A stretch of 64,000 nt of DNA from Paenibacillus sediminis. Lineage in GTDB: Bacteria; Bacillota; Bacilli; Paenibacillales; Paenibacillaceae. The translations under genes were made by a program, and so were the position numbers. Shown here piece by piece: positions 26,997 through 35,956 of this stretch. The first letter of the stretch is position 1, and every line of letters starts with the position of its first letter. Below the pieces are notes generated by a model. It was given only the letters and a program-made list of their open reading frames with translations. It did no database searches and was not told where the DNA came from. The stretch lies in the NCBI RefSeq assembly GCF_017873765.1, contig NZ_JAGGKP010000001.1:744001-808000 (forward strand), in the 5' to 3' direction.

Positions 26997-27056
26997 ATAT
27001 GTATACCTATTGCGGAAGCGGAGTGGAGTTAAATTATTGGAATTGGAGAATAGGAA

Positions 27057-30000
27057 ATGTTCAAGAAAATAGTGAAATATGTATCTTCTGCTTTATTTTC
27101 ACCAATAACAACTGTCCGCGGAACCTTCGCGGGCTCACTAGGTTTATTTCTCGGCATGCTACCTTTATTTGGTATACGAACCGTAGTACTGCTGATCATC
27201 TCAATACTCTTTCGATTAAATATATTCGCCCTGTTTCTTGGAGTTATGGTGACGATGATCCTGCCGATCGTGCATGTCCTTTCGTTCACCATTGCGGACC
27301 GACTCGCTGGTTATGATATATCCTTTTTTTCTTTGCACTATTTAGGATTTAATCATTTGAAACAATGGACAGTAAGCGGTCGTTATCATCTAATTGGAAG
27401 TATAATTGCAGGTTTACTCTTATCTATTTTATTTGCACCGTTCTTCCGCTGGCTCTTTAATCTACCGACTCATATGAAAAACAGACCAAAGCAACCATTC
27501 ATATTCCATGATGAGCTCGGAAGACGATGGATGTTATTGAAAAGGTTTGGACTAGTCATTATTACGCTATCTATATTAGTCGTTTCGGTGTTCGGTATTA
27601 GTATTAGTATAAATCCTTTCTTGCCTAGCCTTGGGTTTCACGATGATCAACATCTATCAAAGATAAGTCCTATTAATGAAAAATTAAGTGAAAGCTCACT
27701 CATTAAACAGTTAAGAGAGGAAGAACAGAAAAACCCTACACACCAAATAGATTACAGACGTCATCATAAATTTAACTTAGCTAATCAACCACTCAATAAG
27801 CAAGAGGTATACGGTTTTTATGTAAACTGGGATGAAAATAGTTGGTTCTCATTAAATCGCAATATAAAATCGATGACTACAGTCATTCCAGAATGGTACT
27901 TCTTAAAACCGGATCTGTCCATTAATGACCAAAGTGATAATAGAGTTGTTCAATTGGCTAAAAGTCATAATGTCGAAGTTATGCCGTTAGTCAGCAATTA
28001 CTACAACGATAAATGGGATTCGGATTTATTGCACAAATTGTTTAGTTCAAAGGCTATGCAGAACAAAGTAATTAACGAGCTGTATCAATCAATCATCAGC
28101 CACGGATACTCAGGGATTAATATAGACTTCGAAGGTGTTAATCCCGCTGATAAAAATAATTTAACTCTGTTTATGAGCGCGTTATACAAACAGTTCCATT
28201 CTCATGGTCTTCGAGTAACGGAAGATGTGCCAGCTAGCGATCCAGCATTTGATTATGGTGCTCTCTCCAACTATGTAGACCGGGTGATTGTCATGTTATA
28301 TGACGAGCATTACGCAAGCGGAAAACCAGGTCCAATTGCTTCTGACCAATGGTTTAATCAGAGTATCGATAATTTAGATATTCCTCCGAATAAAATGATT
28401 GTAAGTATGGGGAATTACGGCTATGACTGGGCAGAGGATGGCAGCGGTCCAGCAGACATTGTTACATTCGGAGATATCATGCAGGAAGCTCAGCAATCTC
28501 ATCTTAAGATTCAATATGACGATCAAAGCAACAATCCTTATATCCGTTATAAAGATGGAGATGTGCCTCATATTATTTGGTTTTTGGATGGAGCTACGGC
28601 GTATAATGAACAAAAGAGTGTCAGTGAAGATGGACTTAAAGGGGTCGCGGTCTGGAGGCTGGGATCTGAAGATCCGACCATTTGGAATGTGGTCAGTCAT
28701 CCAGGTGAAGGAATTGAGTCAATTAAGAAGCTAATAAGTCCTGATCCAGTACACTTCTCAGGAGATGGCGAAATTATTAGAATCACATCTGTAGCCCAAG
28801 ATGGGAGAAGAGATATTAAGCTCGATAACGATGGCTATGTGTCTAATGAAGTTTATTCAGTTTTTCCTGCACCGTTTGAAATAAAGCGATACGGCAAACC
28901 AAAGGACAAAGAAGTAGCTTTAACTTTTGACGACGGACCAGACGGGAAGTACACTCCCGAAATACTGGACATATTAAAACAGAACCATGTCCATGCTGCC
29001 TTTTTCGTTGTTGGAGAGAATGCCGAGCTCCATCCAGACTTGATTGAGAGAATTTATAAAGAAGGAAATGAGCTCGGGAATCATACGTTTACACATCCCG
29101 ACGTTGCCTCCGTCTCTCCGCTCCGTACAAAAATGGAGCTCAATGCGACGCAGCGGCTTGTTCAAGAAATTACAGGACGCTCGATGACTTTATTCCGTCC
29201 GCCATACGTGGCTGATGCCGAGCCGTCTACACCAGACGAACTCCTGCCTGTTTTGAGAGCGCAGGAGATGGGTTATACGATGGTTGGCGAATTAATTGAC
29301 CCTGAGGATTGGTCCAGACCTTCGAGTGCAGAGATTGTTAGACGTGTTCTTAGTCAGTTGCCTCAGGGGAACATTATCCTTCTGCATGATGCCGGGGGAA
29401 ATCGGGACAATACGGTGAAAGCTCTACCGATCATTATTAAAGAATTGAAAGCCAGAGGATACACGTTCACAAGTGTTAGTCATTTGGCTGGGTTGGGGCG
29501 GGAAGATGTAATGCCGCCAGTGCAAACTAGCGACAACATGCTTATGATGTTCGATCGGCTTACTTTCACAGCATTATCTGATTGGATAAATGGGCTGACG
29601 ATATTGTTTTACTCTGCAATTGGTATCGGCATTTTCCGGTTGTTATTTCTATTAGCACTGTCTTATAGACAAAAAAGAAAGTATAGACCGCTTGAACGGG
29701 TAGCATATAACCCGTTTGTCAGTGTGGTCATAGCAGCCTACAACGAAGAGAAGGTTATTTCTATGACGCTGCAATCCATTTTAAAGAGCGACTATCCTAA
29801 CTTTGAAATTGTTGTTGTTGATGATGGTTCTACAGATCAAACAGCTAAGGTGATTCAGGAGCAATTTGGGGGTGACGATCGAGTTCGATTGGTGACCAAA
29901 CCAAATGGCGGGAAATCCTCAGCGATAAATCGAGGTTTTCAAGAAGCCTATGGTGAAATTGTTGTTGCACTGGATGCGGATACCCAAATAGCACCGGATG

Positions 30001-30797
30001 CAATATCGTTGTTAGTAAGGCATTTTAAAGACGAAAATGTGGCTGCCGTATCAGGAAACGTAAAAGTAGGCAATGTTCACAATATGTTGACTACATGGCA
30101 ACATGTTGAATATGTAACAGGATTTAATTTGGAACGAAGAGCTTTTAGTGAAATTAACTGTATTACTGTTGTACCTGGAGCCATAGGTGCATGGCGAAAA
30201 AGTATGGTAGCGGAAATTGGTTACTTCAGTGAAGATACATTGGCGGAAGATACCGATATTACGCTTACATTGCTGCAGAAAGGTCATAGAATTACTTTTG
30301 AGGAGAAGGCGTATGCATACACTGAAGCACCAGAAGATGTGAAGAGCCTGATTAAACAGCGCTACCGCTGGACGTATGGTACGTTGCAAAGCTTGTGGAA
30401 ACATCGGAAGGCTCTGTTTAATCGGAAGCATAAAGCGCTCGGTTTCGTGGGGCTGCCTAACATGTGGCTTTTCCAGTACATTTTTCAGTCCCTATCACCT
30501 TTAACCGATATTTTGTTTATCATATCTTTATTCAGCGGTCATCCTCTTAAGGCGGTAGTATTCTATGGTATATTCTTCGTGGTTGATCTTTTCACTGCCT
30601 ACTATGCGTTCCGGCTCGAGAAGGAAAACCCTAAAGCACTTCTCGGCATATTCTTGCAACGCATTATATATCGGCAGTTCATGATGTATGTGGTGTTAAA
30701 GTCAATTTACTCGGCCGTAAAAGGGGTTATGGTTGGCTGGAATAAATTGAAACGAAAGGGCAATATCAATTCGCTTCATACCACTGAACCAACATGA
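27057..30797 (+). CDS. Four-module DUF2062-GH18-CE4 deacetylase-GT2 synthase fusion protein
   Basis: A 1246-residue membrane protein. Residues 1-110 match DUF2062 (GSLGLFLGMLPLFGIRTVV). Further helices lie at about 118-142 and 164-188. A GH18 hydrolase module covers about 250-560, with catalytic Glu359 in GINIDFEGV and YGFYVNWDENSW at its start. A CE4/NodB deacetylase covers about 618-815: Asp625-Asp626 in TFDDGP and metal ligands His676 and His680 in HTFTHPD. A helix at about 847-870 leads to a processive GT2 domain: DDGS (922-925), DAD (973-975), EDTD (1064-1067), QRYRW (1101-1105), then C-terminal helices. Topology should place hydrolase and deacetylase outside and the synthase inside, like PgaB plus PgaC in one chain. 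The polymer may be a poly-N-acetylglucosamine-like glycan (inference). Confidence 0.88.
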   Translation: MFKKIVKYVSSALFSPITTVRGTFAGSLGLFLGMLPLFGIRTVVLLIISILFRLNIFALFLGVMVTMILPIVHVLSFTIADRLAGYDISFFSLHYLGFNHLKQWTVSGRYHLIGSIIAGLLLSILFAPFFRWLFNLPTHMKNRPKQPFIFHDELGRRWMLLKRFGLVIITLSILVVSVFGISISINPFLPSLGFHDDQHLSKISPINEKLSESSLIKQLREEEQKNPTHQIDYRRHHKFNLANQPLNKQEVYGFYVNWDENSWFSLNRNIKSMTTVIPEWYFLKPDLSINDQSDNRVVQLAKSHNVEVMPLVSNYYNDKWDSDLLHKLFSSKAMQNKVINELYQSIISHGYSGINIDFEGVNPADKNNLTLFMSALYKQFHSHGLRVTEDVPASDPAFDYGALSNYVDRVIVMLYDEHYASGKPGPIASDQWFNQSIDNLDIPPNKMIVSMGNYGYDWAEDGSGPADIVTFGDIMQEAQQSHLKIQYDDQSNNPYIRYKDGDVPHIIWFLDGATAYNEQKSVSEDGLKGVAVWRLGSEDPTIWNVVSHPGEGIESIKKLISPDPVHFSGDGEIIRITSVAQDGRRDIKLDNDGYVSNEVYSVFPAPFEIKRYGKPKDKEVALTFDDGPDGKYTPEILDILKQNHVHAAFFVVGENAELHPDLIERIYKEGNELGNHTFTHPDVASVSPLRTKMELNATQRLVQEITGRSMTLFRPPYVADAEPSTPDELLPVLRAQEMGYTMVGELIDPEDWSRPSSAEIVRRVLSQLPQGNIILLHDAGGNRDNTVKALPIIIKELKARGYTFTSVSHLAGLGREDVMPPVQTSDNMLMMFDRLTFTALSDWINGLTILFYSAIGIGIFRLLFLLALSYRQKRKYRPLERVAYNPFVSVVIAAYNEEKVISMTLQSILKSDYPNFEIVVVDDGSTDQTAKVIQEQFGGDDRVRLVTKPNGGKSSAINRGFQEAYGEIVVALDADTQIAPDAISLLVRHFKDENVAAVSGNVKVGNVHNMLTTWQHVEYVTGFNLERRAFSEINCITVVPGAIGAWRKSMVAEIGYFSEDTLAEDTDITLTLLQKGHRITFEEKAYAYTEAPEDVKSLIKQRYRWTYGTLQSLWKHRKALFNRKHKALGFVGLPNMWLFQYIFQSLSPLTDILFIISLFSGHPLKAVVFYGIFFVVDLFTAYYAFRLEKENPKALLGIFLQRIIYRQFMMYVVLKSIYSAVKGVMVGWNKLKRKGNINSLHTTEPT

Positions 30798-30858
30798 CAC
30801 ATCTATTGAAGGAATTTTCAAAGCTAGAGTTTCAAAAATCTTAATAATCACAGTTTGA

Positions 30859-30900
30859 AAAGGTAACAGATATCTATTTCTGTTACCTTTCATTTTGAGT
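30859..30900 (+). terminator. Terminator of the polysaccharide fusion gene
   Basis: A 12-bp stem AAAGGTAACAGA / TCTGTTACCTTT (30859-30870 with 30879-30890) with an 8-base loop, followed by a moderately T-rich stretch. Confidence 0.75.
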
Positions 30901-31029
30901 AAAGCCCCAATATACCTTATTTTATGAGTTATGAAGAATAATATTTATTGTATTTATGCTCGGTTAATCAACAAATGCCTATGTCCTGCATACACATGTA
31001 GTGAATGATTGTATGGAGGAGGTTCAAAG

Positions 31030-31587
31030 ATGTCATTGAGTCATAAACATTGTAGAGAAATCATTACGAAGGCGATCTGCGGCAAAGGTCGTAAGTTCTC
31101 TACCGTAACACATACCGTGACTCCGCCTCATAATCCGACCAGTATTTTGGGGGCATGGATTATAAACCATCAGTACGAAGCGGTTTCTGCCGGAGACGGA
31201 ATTGAAGTTGTTGGTACTTACGATATCAACATCTGGTATTCCTATGACAAAAATTCACAAACAGATGTTGCAAAAGAAACAGTATCTTATGTAGAACTCG
31301 TACCGCTATCTTACTTAGATCCCAATCACCGGGCTTCAACGGTGGAAGTTTCCGCGGAGGCTACGCAGGAACCGAGTTGCGTTGAAGCCAGTGTGTCTTC
31401 GGGAGGAGGCAGTGTGATCATCCGTGTGGAACGGGAATTCGCTGTTGAGCTTGTTGCTGAAACGAAAGTTAGAGTCAAAGTATGCACTGATCACGACCAT
31501 GATTACGAAGATAAAGACTTCGATTTCAGCGGAGATGGATTAGATTATGAAGATTTAGATCCCGATCTTCTAGATGATGAACTGTAG
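31030..31587 (+). CDS. cotE: Outer spore coat morphogenetic protein CotE
   Basis: A 185-residue protein that organises the outer spore coat. The N-terminal half carries CREIITKAICGKGRKFS, the TPPHNPTSILGAWIINH stretch and WYSYDKNSQT, all characteristic of CotE. The end is strongly acidic (Asp/Glu-rich from about residue 150). ATG 31030 follows GGAGGAGGT (31015-31023) by 6 bases. Production is expected in the mother cell: CATACA at 30989-30994 is like a sigma-E -10, but I see no convincing -35. The cotE-before-mutS order is as in Bacillus, with one extra gene inserted. Confidence 0.93.
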   Translation: MSLSHKHCREIITKAICGKGRKFSTVTHTVTPPHNPTSILGAWIINHQYEAVSAGDGIEVVGTYDINIWYSYDKNSQTDVAKETVSYVELVPLSYLDPNHRASTVEVSAEATQEPSCVEASVSSGGGSVIIRVEREFAVELVAETKVRVKVCTDHDHDYEDKDFDFSGDGLDYEDLDPDLLDDEL

Positions 31588-31638
31588 GAGATAAGGAGTA
31601 GAAGCATAATTCAATATATGCAGCAGGGGCATCGGCGT

Positions 31639-31662
31639 AGAGGGCAGGTGCCCTCTTTTTTA
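31639..31662 (+). terminator. Terminator after cotE
   Basis: AGAGGGC (31639-31645) pairs with GCCCTCT (31650-31656), 4-base loop, followed by a T run. Confidence 0.85.
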
Positions 31663-31719
31663 AATTCATTTTATATAATTTTTTGCAGCTAGTCCGGGTT
31701 CAATCTCTTCAGCCAAAGG

Positions 31720-33189
31720 ATGATGAATTTGATTTGGAACGGTCCCTATGATCTTCGATTGGAACTGGGTAACGATGTCTCTTCGGCGCAGCTTCTGCAT
31801 TACCTCGTTCGCTTCGCTGCAAGTGAAGATGAACAATCTCATCTAGGTTTACCCTTACAGGAGATTGCACACAAACCTTCGCCTCGCTTAGTCCATGTTA
31901 TTTGGAAGCAGGAGAAGATCAATAGAGCAGAACGAAATCGTTCAGCAGCGCTCATTTTGAATAGAGGAGATTCGCGTTATCATCGATGGAACCATTCGGT
32001 CTGTGATGAGCTCCTTAGATTATCAGGGATTTCATCTAATTTGCAGCCCACAAGCCTCGGAAAGCCGAAAAACTATGCTCAGTCATACATTGTACACGTA
32101 TTCAACTTGGAAGCCATCGGAATACAGGCAATCCGTTCGTCACATGCGACACAGAAGATGTCTGAATTTTTGGAAATAGACCGAAGCAAATCTTACATTC
32201 AGAGCATTGAGCGTACCGCTGTGCGAGCGATTTATACACTGGGTTTAGACTTTGGTGAGGTTGTGCTTACCGCAGATGAGGGGCGTCATTTTATTGTAGA
32301 GAGCGTAAAGTCTACGCCTGAATTACACCTAGCAACGGCTCGTCTATATGCTCAAGCGATTCTGAAGTTCGGAAAATTGTATTCCAGCGAGTCTCCTCGA
32401 GATAGCTCGATTATGCTTGGCATGGATCCGGAGTTTCTGCTTGTCAATCCTTTTACAGGTAAAATTGCTTCGGCTTCGCGTTATCTCGAAGCGCATGGGG
32501 AAGCGGGATATGATGCGATTACACGGAATGGAAAGCGAATATTTCCGATCGCGGAATTAAGGCCGGATCCAAGTGCCGAGCCCAGACAGCTTATGACTCA
32601 TTTGCTTCATGCACTGCACCGCGCTTCGGATCTTATTCCAGACTCTTCATTGATTTGGCAGGCGGGAGGCATGCCGAAGATTGGGTTTCCTCTTGGCGGC
32701 CATATTCATTTTAGTGGAATGGCTAATACCAGTGAGCTGCTCCGTGTGCTGGATAATTATTTAACTCTTCCTGTAGCCGTATTAGAAGGAAGGGAGAGCG
32801 GCCTCAGAAGACCGCAATATGGATTTTTAGGTGATTTTCGAACACAGCCCTATGGCGGTTTCGAATATCGAACGCTTCCAAGCTTTTTAGTCTCGCCTGT
32901 TGTCGCTAAAGGTGTAGTGAGTGCGGCTAAATTAATAGCCGTCAATTATGAACGGCTTACGCTCCGTCCATTAGATGACCTGAAAATATTGAGAGCATTC
33001 TACAATGGTGAGCGTGAGACGCTTCGATATGCGGCTTTGAAAGTCATTGATGACCTGACTTCTCTTGATGATTATTACAAATATGAAGAATATCTCTTGC
33101 CCTTTCTAAAAGCCGTTCAAGCAGGAAAACAGTGGGATGAGAAGCGTGATATCCGTCCATTATGGAAGATTTATTCCTCTAAATGTTGA
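31720..33189 (+). CDS. Putative COOH-NH2 ligase (amidoligase) of the phiEco32-like type 2 family
   Basis: A 489-residue protein. The C-terminal half has the glutamine-synthetase-fold amidoligase motifs: GMDPEFLLVNP (residues 234-244), FPIAELRPDPSAEP, LGGHIHFSG (His328, His330) and RRPQYGFLGDFR followed by GGFEYRTLPSFL (Glu382). Members are predicted to join carboxyl and amine groups using ATP, forming amide or isopeptide bonds. The N-terminal 230 residues are not recognised. ATG 31720 has only a poor ribosome site (AAAGG adjacent), and an in-frame stop at 31690 prevents an earlier start. It lies between cotE and mutS, with the cotE terminator before it. A role on spore coat peptides or proteins is inference. 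Confidence 0.75.
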   Translation: MMNLIWNGPYDLRLELGNDVSSAQLLHYLVRFAASEDEQSHLGLPLQEIAHKPSPRLVHVIWKQEKINRAERNRSAALILNRGDSRYHRWNHSVCDELLRLSGISSNLQPTSLGKPKNYAQSYIVHVFNLEAIGIQAIRSSHATQKMSEFLEIDRSKSYIQSIERTAVRAIYTLGLDFGEVVLTADEGRHFIVESVKSTPELHLATARLYAQAILKFGKLYSSESPRDSSIMLGMDPEFLLVNPFTGKIASASRYLEAHGEAGYDAITRNGKRIFPIAELRPDPSAEPRQLMTHLLHALHRASDLIPDSSLIWQAGGMPKIGFPLGGHIHFSGMANTSELLRVLDNYLTLPVAVLEGRESGLRRPQYGFLGDFRTQPYGGFEYRTLPSFLVSPVVAKGVVSAAKLIAVNYERLTLRPLDDLKILRAFYNGERETLRYAALKVIDDLTSLDDYYKYEEYLLPFLKAVQAGKQWDEKRDIRPLWKIYSSKC

Positions 33190-33198
33190 AGACTATCA

Positions 33199-33226
33199 TG
33201 AACATAGGTTCTGTTTCTGATATAAT
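33199..33226 (+). promoter_or_regulatory. Promoter of mutS-mutL with an overlapping LexA-like box
   Basis: TGAACA (33199-33204), 16 bp, and an extended -10 TGATATAAT (33218-33226) form a plausible sigma-A promoter directly after the amidoligase stop and 31 bases before the mutS ATG. GAAC-ATAG-GTTC (33200-33211), which fits the Gram-positive LexA core GAAC-N4-GTTC, overlaps the -35 and spacer. Confidence 0.6.
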
Positions 33227-33257
33227 AGAGCCTACGAAAGGGAATGGTGGTACAATC

Positions 33258-35927
33258 ATGGCCAAATATACGCCGATGATCGAACAATATTTAAAAGTGA
33301 AAGAGGAAGCACAAGATGCGTTTCTCTTTTTCCGATTGGGCGACTTTTATGAAATGTTTTTTGAAGACGCCATTTTAGCAGCGAAAGAGCTTGAAATAAC
33401 ACTTACAGGAAGAGATGGCGGAGCGGAAGAACGTATACCGATGTGCGGTGTACCTTATCACTCTGCAGATAACTATATTCAAAGATTGATTGAAAAAGGA
33501 TATAAAGTAGCGATTTGCGAACAAATTGATGATCCGGCTACGGTTAAAGGAATGGTAAGACGTGAAATCGTCCGCGTCGTCACTCCAGGTACCGTTATGG
33601 AAGGGAAGACACTTGGCGACAAGCAGAACAATTATATGGTGTCTGTAACGGAATCCGAAGGGATGATGGCGCTTGCAGCGTGCGACTTATCCACTGGGGA
33701 GCTGTATGTAACCTCGGCGCCTTCTTCAAATAGATGGCTGCAGGATGAGCTCGGCATCTATAATCCATCAGAAATTATCGGGGATACACACCTGTTAACG
33801 TATATTAAAGAACAGTCATCAGCTGCCTCCCGTCCTGTCGTATATACGCCTTGGGACAAAAATCGTGAAGATTTAGTGCAAAAGCAATTCGGCGATGCCG
33901 TATGGGCAAGACTCGTGGATGAACGTAAAGAGTGCGTATCCAGGCTCATCGCATACTTAAACGAAACACAGAAGCGCTCGTTAGGGCAGCTCACACATAT
34001 TAAGACTTATGAGCCTGAGCAGTACATGATTCTGGATCCATTTACGCGCCGAAATCTCGAACTGGTGGAGACGGTGCGTGAACGCTCGAAGAAAGGTTCG
34101 CTGCTATGGCTGCTTGACCGAACGGAGACGTCGATGGGAGCGCGTCTGCTTCGCCGCTGGATTGACAAGCCGCTGCTTCAGCGAAGCCTTATTGAAGAAC
34201 GCTTAGAAGCGGTGGACAAGCTGTATCAAAATTTTATTGTACGCGAAGATATTCGCGCTCAACTGAAAGAAATTTATGACCTAGAGCGGCTCGTTGGGCG
34301 GATTGCATTTGGTAATGCGAATGCCCGGGACTTAACTGCTCTAAAAGTATCGCTGATGAAAATGCCGATGCTTAAGCAATTGTGCCAGGCATCACCCTCT
34401 GCAACACTGCAAAAAATTGCTAAGGATTTCGATGAATGCGCCGATTTAGCTGAGCTTATTGATGCTGCCATTGTTGAAGATGCGCCAATTTCTGTGCGTG
34501 ACGGAGGCATTATTAAGGCGGGGTATCATGCTCGGCTCGACGAGCTTCGCGAAGCTAGCATTAACGGAAAACGGTGGATCGCCGAACTCGAAGCACGGGA
34601 GAGAGAAGCGACAGGCATTAAGTCGCTTAAGATTGGTTATAACAAAGTGTTCGGTTACTATATCGAAGTCACCAAATCCAATATCGGTTCTCTGCCGGAA
34701 GGCAGATATGAACGGAAGCAAACGCTAGCAAATGCAGAACGATATATTACACCGGAGTTGAAAGAGAAAGAGTCTCTCATCTTGGAAGCAGAAGAGAAGA
34801 TGGTTGACATCGAATATTCGTTGTTCGTTGAACTCCGGGGCGAGCTGAATAAGCAAATTGAAAGACTCCAAAAGCTTGCGGAGAAAGTGGCGGAAGTCGA
34901 TGTGTATCAATCACTTGCCGTCGTGAGCAGTGAGCATTCATTCGTCAAACCAGAGCTAACAGACGGTTATGACTTAGTGATTGAGAATGGTCGTCATCCA
35001 GTGGTGGAAGCCGTTATGAAGGATAGTTCATTTGTATCTAATGGCACTTCGCTTACGAAGGATGATGCGAACATTCTGCTCATTACCGGTCCGAATATGG
35101 CAGGAAAGAGCACTTATATGCGGCAAGTTGCGCTGATCGTCCTCATGGCGCAAATCGGCTGTTTTGTTCCAGCCTCAAAAGCGACTATTCCGATGATTGA
35201 TCGCATTTTCACCCGGATTGGCGCTGCGGATGATTTGATAGGGGGGCAAAGTACCTTTATGGTCGAAATGGCTGACATTCAAGTGATGACGGAAAAAGCG
35301 ACATCACGCAGCTTAATCATTATTGATGAGCTTGGTCGTGGGACATCGACCAGTGAAGGAATGGCGATTGCACAAGCTGTTATCGAGTTTGTTCATGATA
35401 CGATCGGCTGTAAGGCGCTTGTATCGACTCACTTTCATGAGCTTGCTCATTTACAAGATAGTCTGCCTAAACTTCGCAATTATAGTATGGCTGTACAAGA
35501 GAGCGGAGATAAAGTGCTCTTTCTTCGTAAACTAATAGAGGGCGCTGCAAGCACAAGCTACGGAATATACTGCGCGCGTCTTGCTGGGCTTCCAGAAGAG
35601 ATCATTGATCGTGCTTACGGTCTTCTTCAAAGTCTGGAACAAGGATCGCTTGAGGCTGTTAGTGCGACAGCCGAACAGAATATGGGTCAGCCGAAGAGTA
35701 TGAACACCGAAGAAGTGAAGGAAGAGGCGGCTGCCAAACAAGTAGTTCAAATGTCTATTTTCGATGAAGAAGAGATTGCAACTCCTGACCATAAAATAGA
35801 GACTGCCCTTGATCACGCAAGTCACCAAATCGTTGAGCTTGTTAAGAACGCTGACATTATGAATATGAGTCCACTGCAAGCAATGCAATTCCTTAATGAA
35901 CTTAAGATGAAGGCTATTAAACTGTAA
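33258..35927 (+). CDS. mutS: DNA mismatch repair protein MutS
   Basis: The mismatch sensor, 889 residues, a normal full-length MutS. The mismatch-reading Phe-x-Glu is Phe30 and Glu32 in GDFYEMF. The ATPase has Walker A GPNMAGKST (from 611), DDLIGGQSTFMVEM, Walker B IIDELGRGTST and the helix-turn-helix TSYGIYCARLAGLP. The C-terminal tail ends in LKMKAIKL, with an acidic stretch before it like the beta-clamp/MutL-binding region. ATG 33258 is chosen by family length and the GGTGG site; the frame extends 75 bases upstream. mutL follows 29 bases later. Confidence 0.96.
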   Translation: MAKYTPMIEQYLKVKEEAQDAFLFFRLGDFYEMFFEDAILAAKELEITLTGRDGGAEERIPMCGVPYHSADNYIQRLIEKGYKVAICEQIDDPATVKGMVRREIVRVVTPGTVMEGKTLGDKQNNYMVSVTESEGMMALAACDLSTGELYVTSAPSSNRWLQDELGIYNPSEIIGDTHLLTYIKEQSSAASRPVVYTPWDKNREDLVQKQFGDAVWARLVDERKECVSRLIAYLNETQKRSLGQLTHIKTYEPEQYMILDPFTRRNLELVETVRERSKKGSLLWLLDRTETSMGARLLRRWIDKPLLQRSLIEERLEAVDKLYQNFIVREDIRAQLKEIYDLERLVGRIAFGNANARDLTALKVSLMKMPMLKQLCQASPSATLQKIAKDFDECADLAELIDAAIVEDAPISVRDGGIIKAGYHARLDELREASINGKRWIAELEAREREATGIKSLKIGYNKVFGYYIEVTKSNIGSLPEGRYERKQTLANAERYITPELKEKESLILEAEEKMVDIEYSLFVELRGELNKQIERLQKLAEKVAEVDVYQSLAVVSSEHSFVKPELTDGYDLVIENGRHPVVEAVMKDSSFVSNGTSLTKDDANILLITGPNMAGKSTYMRQVALIVLMAQIGCFVPASKATIPMIDRIFTRIGAADDLIGGQSTFMVEMADIQVMTEKATSRSLIIIDELGRGTSTSEGMAIAQAVIEFVHDTIGCKALVSTHFHELAHLQDSLPKLRNYSMAVQESGDKVLFLRKLIEGAASTSYGIYCARLAGLPEEIIDRAYGLLQSLEQGSLEAVSATAEQNMGQPKSMNTEEVKEEAAAKQVVQMSIFDEEEIATPDHKIETALDHASHQIVELVKNADIMNMSPLQAMQFLNELKMKAIKL

Positions 35928-35956
35928 TTTATGCTGACGAAAGAGGGGGGATTGTC

